A stretch of DNA of 64,000 nucleotides from Rhynochetos jubatus (taxonomy: Eukaryota; Chordata; Aves; Eurypygiformes; Rhynochetidae), in assembly GCA_027574665.1 (NCBI GenBank), contig CM050652.1, forward strand, positions 39,770,307 through 39,834,306. The letters are read 5' to 3'. The translations under genes and the position numbers were made by a program. This document shows, in pieces, positions 27,201-40,099 of this stretch (its first letter is position 1; each line of letters starts with the position of its first letter). Below the pieces are notes generated by a model that saw only the letters and a program-made list of their open reading frames with translations, searched no databases and was not told the origin of the DNA.

Positions 27201-27709
27201 TGATACTGTTCCAAAAAATGAAGAATACTATTTAAAATAGTATTACAGTGATTTTGAACTTCTAATTTAACTGCAAAGAAAGAAGGAAAGGAAAAGTAAG
27301 AACGAGGTACAAAGACTATGTAAAAAGAATTGAACTTTTTGTAAAATGAAAGCTAGAGTGTTTGGGAAGTCACCATTGTACATTACCAAGATCAATAAAT
27401 GAAGTCCAGACTAGGAACAGGTTAAAGGTTGTCTTGTTCATTCACTACTAAGTAAGAGTTTTTGGACTAGATCACACCCATCTCCACCACTTAACCTCTT
27501 ACCTCACCCTGTATCCTTCACATGGGCTTCTATTAATGAAGTTTAGTAAGTCAACAGCTGTGCTTGCCACAGAAGATCATGGGACTTTTATGAAATTCTT
27601 GCAATATTGCAAACTAGGGAGCAATACAACCTATGCAATACATATATAGTAGCATAAATTTTGGGAATATAATTTGGATACCTTTTAAGATTGTGTCTAT
27701 ATTTAAAAT
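21249..27709. other. AT-rich non-coding stretch
   Basis: No gene, RNA or clear repeat is recognised. Open frames of 60-109 codons (for example 22381-22710) carry no motif. A T/G-rich simple stretch lies near 27145-27180. Confidence 0.5.
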
Positions 27710-28590
27710 ACACACCAAGCTGTGTGGTGAGGTTGACATGCTGGAGGGAAGGGATGCCATGCAGTGGGACCTTGACAGGCTGGAGAGGTGGGCCACTGCC
27801 AACCTCATGGAGATCAACAAGGCCAAGTGCAAGGTCCCGCACATGTGTTGGGGCAATCCCAAATACAAGTACAGACTGGATGGAGAATGAATCAAAAGCA
27901 GCCCTGAGGAGAAGGACTTGGGGGTACTGGTGGACATAATGCTGGATATGAGCTGGCAGCATATGCTGGCAGCCCAGAAAGCCAACCGGATCCTGGGCTA
28001 TATCAGAAGTGTGGTCAGCAGGTTGAGGGAGGGGATTTTCCCCCTCTGCTCTTGTGAAACCCCACCTGGAGTACTGTGTCCAGCTCTGGGGACCTCAGCA
28101 TAAGAAGGATATCAACCGGTTAGAGCTAGTACAGAGGATGCCACGAAGATGATCAGGGGGCTGGAGCACCTCTGCTATGGGGAAAGGCTGAGAGAGTTGG
28201 GCTTGTTCAGCCTGGAGAAGACTCCAGGGAGACCTTATTGCAGTCTTCCAGTACCTGAAGGGGGCCTACAAGGAAGCTGGGAGTGGGGGGCCTTTTTGCA
28301 AGGGCTTGTAGTGACAGGACAAGGGGTAATGGGTTTAAATTGAAAGCTGGGAGATTTAGATGGGATATCAAGAAGAAATTCTTCACAGAGGGAGTGGTGA
28401 GGCACTGGAACAGGTTTCCCAGAGAAGTTGTGGATGCCCCACCCCTGGAAGTGTTCAAGGCCAGGCTGGATGAGGCTTTGAGCAACCTGGTCTAGTGGAG
28501 GGTGTCCCTGCCCATGGCAGGGGGGTTGGAACTAGACGATCTTTAAGGTCCCTGCCAACCTAAACCATTCTGTGATTCTATGATTCTATG
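27710..28590 (+). mobile_element. CR1 LINE, C-terminal RT region and 3' UTR
   Basis: This is an avian CR1 copy truncated just downstream of the reverse-transcriptase catalytic FADD motif. The first bases, 'acaccaagctgtgtgg', normally follow that motif directly. The downstream RT/thumb and C-terminal region can be followed in pieces in different frames: an 'RDAMQWDLDRLERWA' block near 27754, '[19 protein letters not shown]' near 27981, and a 3' block near 28350-28490 ending '...LDEALSNLV'. The 3' UTR has 'gggtgtccctgcccatggca' and ends in ATTCTGTG-ATTCTATG-ATTCTATG at 28590. Several frameshifts and stops make it dead. It is closely similar (over 90% by eye at the 3' end) to the inverted copy at 31571-32071. 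Confidence 0.95.
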
Positions 28591-31570
28591 AAAATTGGGA
28601 ATTATGTGAAATTTTGTTACAATATTGTTTTCTACAATGTCATCTTAGACCGTTGTAATCTTGTATTATTGTACAGTTTATCCTGAATATAAAGATATAT
28701 ATACACACATAAAAATCACAAATTAATTCAATAGTTTAACTAGTACTCTGAAAGGCACATGAAAGTCCACAAAAAAAGTGCTGATGTGTAAACACAAAAA
28801 TTATCACTGCTGATTGAGATAATACAGTCATAGTCTTTGGCTCATTTCAATTAGTCAAGAACCTAATATTAACTGTAAGTGTGAAAGAATGGAGCCTAAA
28901 ATTCTCTACTCCCATCCATTGAATGGGAGTTTGTGGAGTCACACACACATCTTTAGTTGTCCAGTCAAGGAATGAGATTGCCATATAATGCTGCTATCTA
29001 TCTCTTTGTATCTCTGCCAAAACTCATACATAAGGGTACTTTTCATGAAGACCCTGATGTTAGGTTATGGTGCAACCATCTTACCGTGACACTAGGAAAA
29101 CTGTGGAACCAGTCACCACACAAGACCACTGGAAAATTAACTAGCTATTCAGGATAACCACCCAGTGACTGTGAGTTCCTAGTGGAAATCTCAAGTACGG
29201 GCTGATGTGGGACCTCTGATGTGGAACTTTATGTGTTAAAGAAGTATCTGTCTTTCTCTGGTCTTTGATGGGTTTATTTCCTGCTTGGGATCATAGGCAC
29301 CAACCCCAGGCAGATGTGTGGCTGCTCTGGGATGCAGTGTGGAACAGGAGCCGTGTGCAGTCAGTGAATGACAGTCCTCCGAAGGTTCTACTCTCCCACT
29401 GAGGAATTGCACATCTGTGTCTATGAATTTGGAATGGTTTAAATAAATGAAAACCAGAAGTGGTCTATTTTGCCTTTTCCCTGATGGTTAAAAGGAGCAA
29501 AACTGATTGCTCTGCCAGGAGGCTTATAGTGAGCTATTTCTGTAGCAACAGAATGACACAGGCTGGCTCATCAGGTGCATTGTTATTCCATGAAAGTATA
29601 TATTGGAATAATTAACAAGTCTGAGGAAAAAGGTGTGGGTTTTTTAATATTTATATGCTGTGCTTATTAAGAAAAGATTGCCTTTGGCTAGGGTGCTTCT
29701 CTTCCCCACTGCTTCTAGGAAAAATACTGTAAATACAGACAGTGAATGGCAATTAAGTTCTGGAGAGTCATTCGGTCTCCCCATAGTCTCCACACTTGGT
29801 TTGGTTGGTTTGTCTGCTAGAAGGATGCATTTATACTTACTTACACAAGTTGAGCTGTATATTCAAAAGAAGGGAATTGTTGATTAAACTGCTACAAGCA
29901 ACACAAAAAGGTGGTGGCAGGGGACAGCACAACCATTTTTCTGCCTGAAGCACTGAATAGGAATTTCAAATTGACTTTCTGAGCATTATAACAACTAGGA
30001 ATTCTATTTTCAGTTTTCTAGTTTCCACCTTGGACAATCAGTAACATTGAATACCACAGTCAGACTGACAAACAGGTAGACAGAAGAATGCCATCAAGCT
30101 GCAAATAAAGGCTTGCTTTACCTGAGAGTAAAAAAACGATAAATAAAATCCATCTCTGCTGTTTTAATTTTCTTTGCCTGACATCCTTCTCATTACTTAG
30201 CTGTACTTCAGCTGGTAACACACCAGGGTAATGCCCAGTCCCTCCATAAAGCACCACAGCCCACTTCATTCATGTGGACACACATTTCAACAACTGAGCT
30301 TGAGCTTTGGGTTCAAGTAACACAAAGTGTTGTGCAAACCTTAATATATGTTTTGCTTGTCTGTAGGGTTGGTGTTATTCTAGTTGCAAACAGAACACTA
30401 GTGCTCTACCTTTTATTAACAGGGATAACTAGTTGTCTTTCAAAAGAAGAAATTCAAGGCTCTAGAAACACTAGATAGATAATAGATAGACAGATGCACA
30501 GTTATATGCCTCTATGTTTTAAAATAGTAAGTAAGTCTTCATTAAAAAAAAAAAAGTATTTTTGGAGGACATTGGTTCACCCGGTGTGAAATTATATTAT
30601 TTACCAGTAGTAACACTCATTGCTTGAGAGAGTTCCAGCTTTAGTCAGCAAAAATCAAGCCAGGACAGAGTGCTGAATGACAAGTGTTCTGCTCTGACTG
30701 GTTTGGGCTCTGCATAGAAAAGGCCAATGGCAAGTAGTTTAATTCAGAAGAAGAAATGTCCTTTGCTTCACTGACTTTATGTGAACAAACCATGTTCTCT
30801 GAGCTGCTTTTCACATTGACTCAGAGCAATGAGGAACATCAGGACACTCCAAGCAACTGAGCCAACTTAGAGCTGCCAGAATACAGGAGTCAGGCAGAGA
30901 CTGAGGTTTTAGTGCCAAAGGGCTTTGCCTGTAGCCACAGGCTTTCAACACATACTGCAGAGAGGGTGAGACTGGGCGTGTGAATAGTGCAACATATGGG
31001 GACAGGCACAGTGATTGTGATCATTACAACAGAGCATTATATGGTAACAGTAACAAGGAACTAGGCATGTATTTCAGAAATAACTACACTAAGCTGAAAC
31101 AGCTGTTCAGCTGAATTTTCCCACACTTTTAGTAATGAGCTTTTTAAAATAAGGACATACTAGCTCATAAATATATATTAAAATTATATGGTGACCTGAT
31201 AACCCAGATGAAAAATGGAGCATCTTTAGATGAGTAGGTTTTGTAATAGGCAATGTTAAATCACAGAAATCTCAGCAGTTGCTAAAATTTATGTTTTTCT
31301 CCTCAATAGCCCACTCTTCAAATAACCAGACTTTCTTCTCCACATTTGTCCATACTGAGACTGTCAGAACCACCTTTACTTAAGCTCTTGCACAAATGCA
31401 TCATCATGCAGTCTTTATAGAACAGGATGGTCAGGTATTTTTCCACAGATCCCTCTGCACGATGCTCAGAGAAACAGTTTTTATTTTGTGATGCTTATAC
31501 TTCAATGATTTGTTTCATCCTGTTCTTTCACCCTATGACTTATTTACAACACAGTACTCAAACTTTATTT
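28591..31570. other. Unique spacer between inverted CR1 copies
   Basis: About 3 kb of AT-rich DNA with no recognised gene. Open frames are short (75 codons or fewer) and carry no motif. It would form the loop if the two flanking CR1 copies paired in one transcript. Confidence 0.5.
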
Positions 31571-32071
31571 CGTAGAATCACAGAATGGGTTGGGTTGGCA
31601 GGGACCTTAAAGATCATCCAGTTCCAACCCCGCTGCCATGGGCAGGGACACCCTCCATTAGACCAGGGTGCTCAAAGCCCCATCCAGCCTGGCCTTGAAC
31701 ACTTCCAGGGATGGGGCACCCACAACTTCTCTGGGAAACCTGTTCCGGTGCCTCACCACTCCCTCTGTGAAGAATTTCTTCTTGATATCCCATCTAAATC
31801 TCCCAGCTTTCAATTTAAACCCATTACCCCTTGTCCTGTCACTACAAGCCCTTGCAAAAAGCCCCCCCGCCCCCAGCTTCCTTGTAGGCCCCCTTCAGGT
31901 ACTGGAAGACTGTAATAAGGTCTCCCTGGAGCCTTCTCTTATCCCGGCAGAACAAGCCCAATTCTCTCAGCCTTTCTTCATAGGAGAGGTGCTCCAGCCC
32001 TCTGACCATCTTCGTGGCCCTCCTCTGTACTTACTCCATCGAGTCAGTATCTTATGTTGGGGGCTCCAGGA
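31571..32071 (-). mobile_element. CR1 LINE 3' fragment, - strand
   Basis: Read on the - strand, the element ends at 31571 with the terminal repeat ATTCTGTGATTCTACG. Upstream of that come the 3' UTR ('gggtgtccctgcccatggca'), the C-terminal block beginning near 31870 and the 'gggctggagcacctctcc' block, and then it is truncated near 32071. It belongs to the same subfamily as the 27.7-28.6 kb copy, and the last 200 bases agree at roughly nine positions in ten by eye. The open frames on the + strand here (31427-31915 and 31668-32135) are antisense readings of the LINE, not genes. Confidence 0.95.
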
Positions 32072-32689
32072 AACTACCAACAATACCAACAATTTGCTGT
32101 ATAAATCCATACAGATAATCCAGGACAATGTCTGACATCCAGGACAGCAAATAATTCTACATGACTGCTAGACAGCGAAAATGTTCACAGAGGATCCTGA
32201 AAATAGAAGAACAAACAACACAATTAAGATGCAAAAAGCTCACTTCCAGTTTCACTAGAGACAATGAGGACTTTATTATTGATCATTGTGGCCAGGCTGG
32301 AGCTCACAATAAGGCTCAGTATCTCCAGAACTTACTAATGTTGAAGCATCTTTTTTAATGACTGGGTCAGTGATGCAGACTGTTATTGCTATTCCCTGAT
32401 TAGATGAGCAAACAAGCTCTGTTGGCAGACATATATATGTATATTAGCAAGGGGGAATGCAAAAGTACTTATTGGAAATCCCAATTTGAAAACAGTCAGG
32501 CAGATTCAGTTGTTTGCTCAGTGTTTATTGAAAGTGAACATAAAAAGCAAGCAAATAAAACCAGATGGAATTCATTTTTATGACATTCAATGGTACAAAA
32601 TTCAATAGTATAAAATGCATAGTCATGCTCCTGAGAACCAATAGTATAACATTCTGCTATAAACTCAACTGAGAATTCATCAACTAGAA
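32072..32689. other. AT-rich spacer
   Basis: No gene is recognised between the young CR1 3' fragment and the older CR1 relic downstream. Confidence 0.5.
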
Positions 32690-33110
32690 AGAATGAGGAA
32701 TAGAAAGACCTGTGTAACCTAGTTAATCACAGGGGATGATTGTGAGTCACCAGGGTATTGCAGTCATTAAAAAGGCAAATATGATACAAGGATGCTTCTG
32801 ATGAGACATTTCCATTAGACAGAGAGAATATCATTTCCATTCTATAGGGTACCAATGAACCTACATATGAAATTTCTCAATCTATGTACAAATCTGGCCA
32901 TATATGTCCATTGTATATTAAGTGAAACCAGAATAAGTGCTGAGAAGTGCTAATGGGAGAGCCTGTCTTATAGAAACTGACAAAACAAATTTGGCTAGTT
33001 TAATCTAGCCAAGTTATAGCCGGCATAGGACACAACAGCATTCCATCAAAGTGTAAGATTGCTTAAAGTGAAGTAAATAGGAGTCTTAACGGTAGAGGAA
33101 TAGATCAGTA
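32690..33110 (+). mobile_element. Ancient CR1-type LINE relic
   Basis: The text is AT-rich and heavily worn but still aligns with CR1 ORF2 downstream of the RT core. It runs AGAAAGACCTG (compare KDLG), 'ttaatcacaggg', then GCAGTCATTAAAAAGGCAAA (compare AVKKAN), then 'tccattagacagagagaat' and 'ttccattctatagggtacc' (compare the RDREVLIPLYKAL block). A weaker match continues to about 33110. It has many stops and frame changes. Divergence is far above that of the other copies, which suggests an insertion that predates birds or dates from early in their history. Related sequences are common in turtles and crocodilians. Confidence 0.6.
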
Positions 33111-36100
33111 TTACAGCAGCATGAATGCAGATAGGTTGGAAACCTGAATAAAAAGACACCCTCCATTTGAGCATTAAGGCTTTTGGAGCATGTTCATTTT
33201 CATAATGGTTACAGAAGGCCTAACCACTTTTAAAAGGTAGTCATGATAAAGTTTAAAAAGTAACTATAAAATGAAGTGTCTATGATAAGCTTGTTTAGTA
33301 CTTGCTGGATTACCACACATGTCCCAATAATTCACCTAAAAAAACATGTCTGGATATTGTTCACAATTATTCTTCATTTCTTCTCTTGTCTAGCTATTTA
33401 GATATTTATGGTACAGTTAACTCCCATAGCAAATCCTTTATATATATTTGGGACATTCAGTAAGATTTTCTCAGTTCCAGCAGAGCAGTTGTAGGAGGTT
33501 GCTGATGCCCACCACACCCTTAATGAGGGAAATACCAGTCATTTGTTTCCAGATTAAAATTTCAGTTGAAAGAGGTTGAGCAGTTTCTTCCACTGAAGGA
33601 GCCATTGATAATTCTGTCTTATAGCAAGCAGAATAGCATTAAGGAACAGCAAAGTTAAATGAATTCCAAGACACAGACATATAAACATCTGTATTTCTAA
33701 TGGTCGTAATAAATCTTAACTCGTGGGGAGGGGGAAGAAGAAGGAAAAAAAAGCAGCACATTTTGGCTAGCTTAATAATTGGATCAATTTTTCACTTACG
33801 GGTTGTCAATCGCTTGACATTTTAATGCATGAACAACAGAACTTAAAAGTATTTTAATTAGCACAGTAGGGCTCAAACCTAACCCTAGTATTCTAATTGC
33901 AGTGCTAAACCATGTATGAATACCTATTTACTAAACAGAAGTTAATTAAAAGCATGGATCCGTACTATACACATGGCGTTAAACCGAAAGCTCAAAGGGT
34001 ATGCCATCTGCAGAAAAATAGAACTAAAGTGACAATTAAGAATCTTTACTGGCTCATGCACTTCTTTCTCTCCCTGTACCACTTTGGCTTCATTGAAACC
34101 AAAATACAGACAAAAGGAGATGTTCTATTTTACATTTTATTCAGGATAGATTTTTAAAATAAATGAGCTTCAGAACAAAACCCAGGATGAAATAGTGTAC
34201 AGTTTAAGGCTACGTTTTCTTCAGTCATCCCTCTCAGTCATTTATTTGCTCCTGAAATTACATCAATACTACTTTTTGTAGAGTTCTGCTAAACCAGGAC
34301 AGTAAAGAGATCGGCATTCAGAAAACCAAGGAACAAATCTCTGAAGTGGTCAGTTTACAGTACAGAGTTGCAGCTTCTCCTTGGCACAGCCAAGGAATGC
34401 AACAAAGGTAAGGAACAACAATCCACTACGAGGAGAGGTGTGTCTGTGTAAACCAGGTTCAACACCAGAAGAATTACAACCTAGAAATGACCTGTAAGGT
34501 CCAGAATATCTGAGCCTGTTTTCCTTGAGAAACAAAGGCTTGGCTTGTTGGGTTGTTTTTTTGTTTGTTGGTCTGTAACACCCCTGTCATTGATTATTTT
34601 TGTACGTGTTGATCACACCCAGCCCAGAGGTGGTCATCTCAGGGGATTTGGTCATACAAAATGTATGACTCCAGGGATCCAGGAGAGTTTGGACAAACAC
34701 ATATATGTCCAAAATTGGTACTGGTAATTTAAAGTGTCTTTATTTAAACAGAAATATTCAAGCACATGGTAGAACCCTTCTCAGCAGGAAGAGCAGGAAT
34801 CCACAAGGACCTCATCATTATGGAGGTCATTAAGTCAGCTCATCTGCTCATAAAATCATTGCCTCAGTGTTCATCTAAATATTAATTCTTGTTCTTACAG
34901 GCAGAAAGAGTGGCCCTGCTGCTAATCTTCAGTTGTTGTCAACAGCTGCCTTAACACTCTACAGACATTGGGGTCCTGCAGTGCTCACAATTTGTGAAGC
35001 AGCAAGAACAAGAATTAGGTGTGGTCCAAAGGTAAACTTGCTTGAATACAGTCAACAGCAGCCTCCAAGGAGCTAAGAGTGATGGTGCTGGAAACAGTTT
35101 AATCCACCCTAATGGATTTACTAGTTATTTCAAATTACCTGGAAGGTAAACAAACTCACCCTGGCCTACATGACTGGCAGTTGATCCTTAGGAGGCAAAA
35201 AGTTATGAACTTCACTGTCAAAAGACCTGGGAGTCATTCTCATGTTCTTAGCAGTTTAATCACAAGATGGATTACTGATTAAATCCTAAATTTTCCCTCT
35301 CACATAACATACAAAGCATCTATAAGGAAAAGAAAAGCTATATTTTGCTGGGAGTTCAGCTGTTCTAAAACTGCAAGGAATCCATACTCATCTGTACATA
35401 CTGACAAACTAAGCTTCACTTCTATAAACAAGGGTTTCATTCTCAGTGGTCTGACCTTGAAGGTGGTGTAGCCTTCTACTAAAAACCTGTGTAAGAAAGT
35501 ATTTTCTAGAATAAATTGCTCAAAACATCAGTGAACAGTATCACAGGTGGGCCAGAACTAGGAAAGGGACAGGAGATGGTTAGGAGAAAGTTCACTGTTG
35601 TTTCTGGAGTTGTTGCTTGAAGTAACATTAAAGTCTATTCTTTCATGTGATGTTGGGTGAAGGGATTGGAAGGATGTTGCTGTGACCACACCTCACATTC
35701 TCCTGCACAGAATTTTGATTTGCTTCAGATAAAGGCTTGGGTCTTTTGATACTAAAATATGCAGTTTGAATTATCACACAACTAAAAGAAAAAGCTGAGG
35801 CAGAATTGTAGAAATTAACAACTGCAAATACTAGAGACATCGTTTTCCAGCACAAATTACATTGAACTAAAAGAAGTCTGATTTGTTCTATTTTGAATGC
35901 ATATATTAAGAACTGTCTTTTGGCATACTACCTATTTTTAAGGAAAAAAACCTGAAAAGTGCATCAGTTTTAAGGCAGTTCAGTACATAATTACACCAGT
36001 AAATCATATGACTACATTTGAGGTACTGCTTCTGAGCTACTGCAGTATAATTAAAAACCTGCTACAGGCCATTTAATATAAAGAACTACCTGTGAATTTT

Positions 36101-39100
36101 GTAAGTAAAATGGAAACACATATTAATATACTGACTAGATAACAAAACAGAACGTGAAACTTTTCTCACTGAATCTTTTTTCAGAAAGTAGTTGCTATTT
36201 TAGGCACAGCTTTCTAAGTTGGTTAAAACCAGTATTTCATAATTATTATGTCAGCTCAAAGCAATGTTTCCTGCTTGGATTTCCATTGCTGTGTGATGAC
36301 TGACATATGGCACATGCCAACAGAGCAATATGGTATCAGGAAAAACAGACATAATTGAGATAACAAACTATCAAGAGATTGAAAATCATGTTTCCTTTCT
36401 TCTTTGGAGTGAAGACTTCTGCTGAACTGAAAGACATGAATTATCTAGCGGACAGCCATGTTCATGCAGTTGTGAAAAAGAAAGAAACCTGAGAAAATCC
36501 CACTTGGAAGATATACAAGGACCAGGGAATATGTTCCCAGTAAATCCTCCATCCCTCTTTTTGGGTGAAATGCAGTGTTTCATCCTGTTTACAGTGGAAA
36601 CCCTGCACTCCCTGCTGCCTTACCAGGATCATCTATACATTCTTAAAGATGTAGTTATTGATGTGTCTTTACCTAAATCCATGAGTTTTTCTAAAACTTA
36701 ATTATTTTAAAAATAACAGTTAGAGAAGAACTTTTGCATGATGTTGCTTTGATCTACTTTAAACTGCTAACACCTCCCAAAATCTTTTATTCTTTTATTA
36801 AGGAAAAAAAAAGAAAAAGAAAAAGAGAGGTTATTGCTATCACAAATTTAACAATAATGTAAACTACAGTCTCAAAATAAGGCAATTAATGAAATCTTTT
36901 GTGTTCTGTGTTAAATTATAGCTGCAATTAAAAATTCCCCCCCATAACATATAGGGAGGGAACAGTTTGCCCTGACAATACAAAATGAATAACAGCTTAA
37001 TAAAGTATGAGTGTTTGCCTGTAGCAATACCAGTCTTGTAGGGTTTTTAGGTTTGGGGTTTTTTTTGGGAGGAGTGGTGGTAAAGTGAAATAATTTTGTG
37101 ACTAGGCCAGAAACAAAGATCAAAACAAAAAAAGAGTTCACAAGCATTGACACAACTGAGTGAATCAAAGCCTGTTCTCCGACCATTCAAACAGAATGAT
37201 GGAAATAAAGAAATAGATGTATAAAAACCTGTGTCATTACTGGGGGCTGGTGTTACTTGAAAGTCTCACGGCTGAACCCATTTCCAACATGATTCAGCAG
37301 AATATGTGCCTGATTAATTTGAGAAGGATACTACAGGATATAAATATACCACACTGTCATGCCTTTGTTGTGGAAGCAAAGAAAAGGTGCTTAAGATTTG
37401 CAACATCGGCAGAGTTTCTCAACAAAAGAAGTATTCTCTCTTCCCTATCTTTGTTTTGTCTTGTTTTGGGTGGATTTTTTTCCCCTTTTGTTAGGAAATT
37501 TTGGTTATGAACAGCTGCTTGGTTCATTGCAGACATTTCTAGTATAATATTGTGAGGTGTGCACATGCAGAAGCAGCATTACTGAGAATACCAAGTCAAG
37601 AACTCAATGACTATTAAATGGAAGAATTAAAATTATCTGTGCAAATGTAATTCATTCACATTAAGTATGTAACAGAGAACAATACAGGAGGGGAAGGATT
37701 CAGAACTGTATCTCTACAGACATTTCCTTGTCTTGCTGTGTCTCCTGCTAACTTAGTTGCTGTTTCACTGCCCTGAGAAGGATACGGACAGACTGAAGAG
37801 GTGCTTTATGTTTATGTTTTCCAGGGAATTATGCTTCAATTACATCATACAATGAAAGATGCTCAGTTAATGAGCACCCATTCAACATTTGGTGTTGCAG
37901 TCAGTTTTCAGTGAACAGTCCCATGCTTTATTCTAATTCACTCCATCCATGTCATTCTCTGAGGACAAATACCGATTTCCTCATGTTGGGTTTTTTTTTT
38001 TCCTGTGGCACTTTTCATTATATTATGTGACTGCTGCATAAAATAGTTACTGTCATATTTTGTGAATTGAAAAGCTGGTATTCTTTCCCTATTTTAGAAA
38101 TATCCTGAACATGAAAATATATTAATATTTTTTAAATATCATTGAGTTTTGGATGTCCATTTTGAAATACTTCTCACCTGCTTTCTTTCTCAAATATATT
38201 GCAATACAGAAAGATTAAAAGCATGGCTGACACCAAAGGAAATTGTGTGGCAGTCTAATGGTTATGGTCCCTTTTCCCTGTGAAGACATTCAGTGGGTTT
38301 AAGCACAACCCTTTTCATTTCTTTCCTGCAATTCTAATACTATGCAGTCCCCACCTACCACCTGTGGTAACATGTAAAGAAGACTCTTGCAGATATTTGT
38401 TTATTCCCTTCCATACTTAAAAGATTAACCTCTTTTCTGTGGTACACAGGAGGGAAGATACATTGGGCTTGGGAAAAAACAAGCCTGGGTTGCTCTGGCC
38501 TGCAGGCTTTTTTACAAAGATCTACATGGCTGAAGTATGCTGGGAGCTATGTGTGAAGCTGCACCATTTCTTTTTAATTTTAGGTGGGTTTTACTTTCTT
38601 GTGCAAATTATGGCCAGAATATTTTAGAATGTGTGCCCTGGAGAATCCCATAACAGAATGATTTACTGAAATTAAGTTATTCCAAGGGAGTAGAACCTCC
38701 ACCATGTGAGACATCAAACCAACTTTTACTTCTTTCTATAACATTGATTTACAGGCTGAGATAAATTTTTAAGACATGCATCTGTAATATGAGCCACAAA
38801 AAAGAAATCTGTATTCAGCAATCATCTCTGATCAGTAGGAACTGAAGGTATTGACACAAAAAACAGACCATCAGGCCTTGGAAACTGAATTCTGTGCTCT
38901 TTAAATCATTTTGAGCAACAGAAGCTCTCGAAAGTAAATGTATATTGCAATTCCAAATCTTAAATATTTCAATAAATATAGGAAAGGTTTCAAATATATA
39001 CACGTGCACCCCTTTTGTAGACATAAATTGTTTTCATCATTATTGTTCCCTTTGTAATTTGACATGTGATACTGAAACAATAAGGCAAACAATTATTATT

Positions 39101-40099
39101 AGATAATCACACACCTGGGAGACTTCAAGGCACAGGATGTAACCAGATAGTCAGAACAACAAGGGTATGATAATTTTTCAGTTTTATATATAATCATGTA
39201 ATTTCTTTAAATTTTACTACTGTGATAAATAACTTTCATTGTGAATAGAGCTGCCAGTTAATGTCACAATATTTCACCTGCAAGCCTTGCAGAGACTAAT
39301 GCACCTCTGTGAAAGCCTTAAAAGCTATTATAATTAGAAGGCTGATTCAGTCTAATATTCATAATCTGCATCTGACAGCCTCCCTGAAGTCACAGCTTTT
39401 CCATTGCTCCTCCCCATCAGCAGCAGAAATAGAGCAGCAGGTATGAAGTAGACAAGATTTATGTATTTACCTAATTGATAAAGAGTGGGAGGGAAAACTG
39501 GGGAGTTAATTTGTGTCCATGCTCAATTTTTACTCTATTTTTCCAGTAACACTAAGGGAAATTTTGTTGTCACTGAATAGAAATGTTGAATATTAAATTC
39601 TGTCATACCTTGAGTAGAAAAGAAGGGAAAATGTTGTGATACTATTATATTTACAATTTTTAGTGATAGGTATACTTTATCCATTGTATTGTAAAATGTC
39701 TTCCGATTTTACTTAATAGTAGTTTATTTTACTATTAGAGAAACTGAATGTCGAGATGAAGGTAAACATAAAGGGTAAGGTACTACGCAGAGCTTCATAG
39801 AGCACAACAAAGGCTACCAAGGACCAGGGAGTGACTGATATGGTTCCAGATAAGCTAGAAATAATGGTATGGACAAGTTAATCTAATCTAGGTGACATTG
39901 GACACATGATAAAAAACAGATAAAGTTGAACATCTCAGAATGGAAGATGAGATTCACATATTTCAAGTTCTGGACTGTACTCTCCAGTGAAGGATAGTAA
40001 ATAAGACTCTGGGGTCATGATAAATAAGGAATCTTACTCTCACAGTTTAATTCTGCAAATAAAGACTTTGGATGCAGAAATACAGCAAATATCAACTAG
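33111..40099. other. AT-rich non-coding stretch
   Basis: No gene is recognised. It includes a purine-rich A/G simple stretch near 36804-36828, a T-rich run near 37988, and a segment at 39285-39420 that reads like conserved regulatory DNA (see findings). Open frames are under 100 codons and lack motifs. Confidence 0.5.

Noticed and set aside
27588-27985. Two overlapping - strand frames of about 124 codons
   Set aside because: Both are antisense readings of the + strand CR1 copy that starts near 27710.
31427-32135. Two long + strand open frames (162 and 155 codons)
   Set aside because: Most of both frames is the antisense reading of the - strand CR1 copy. CR1 3' regions are GC-rich and often open in antisense.
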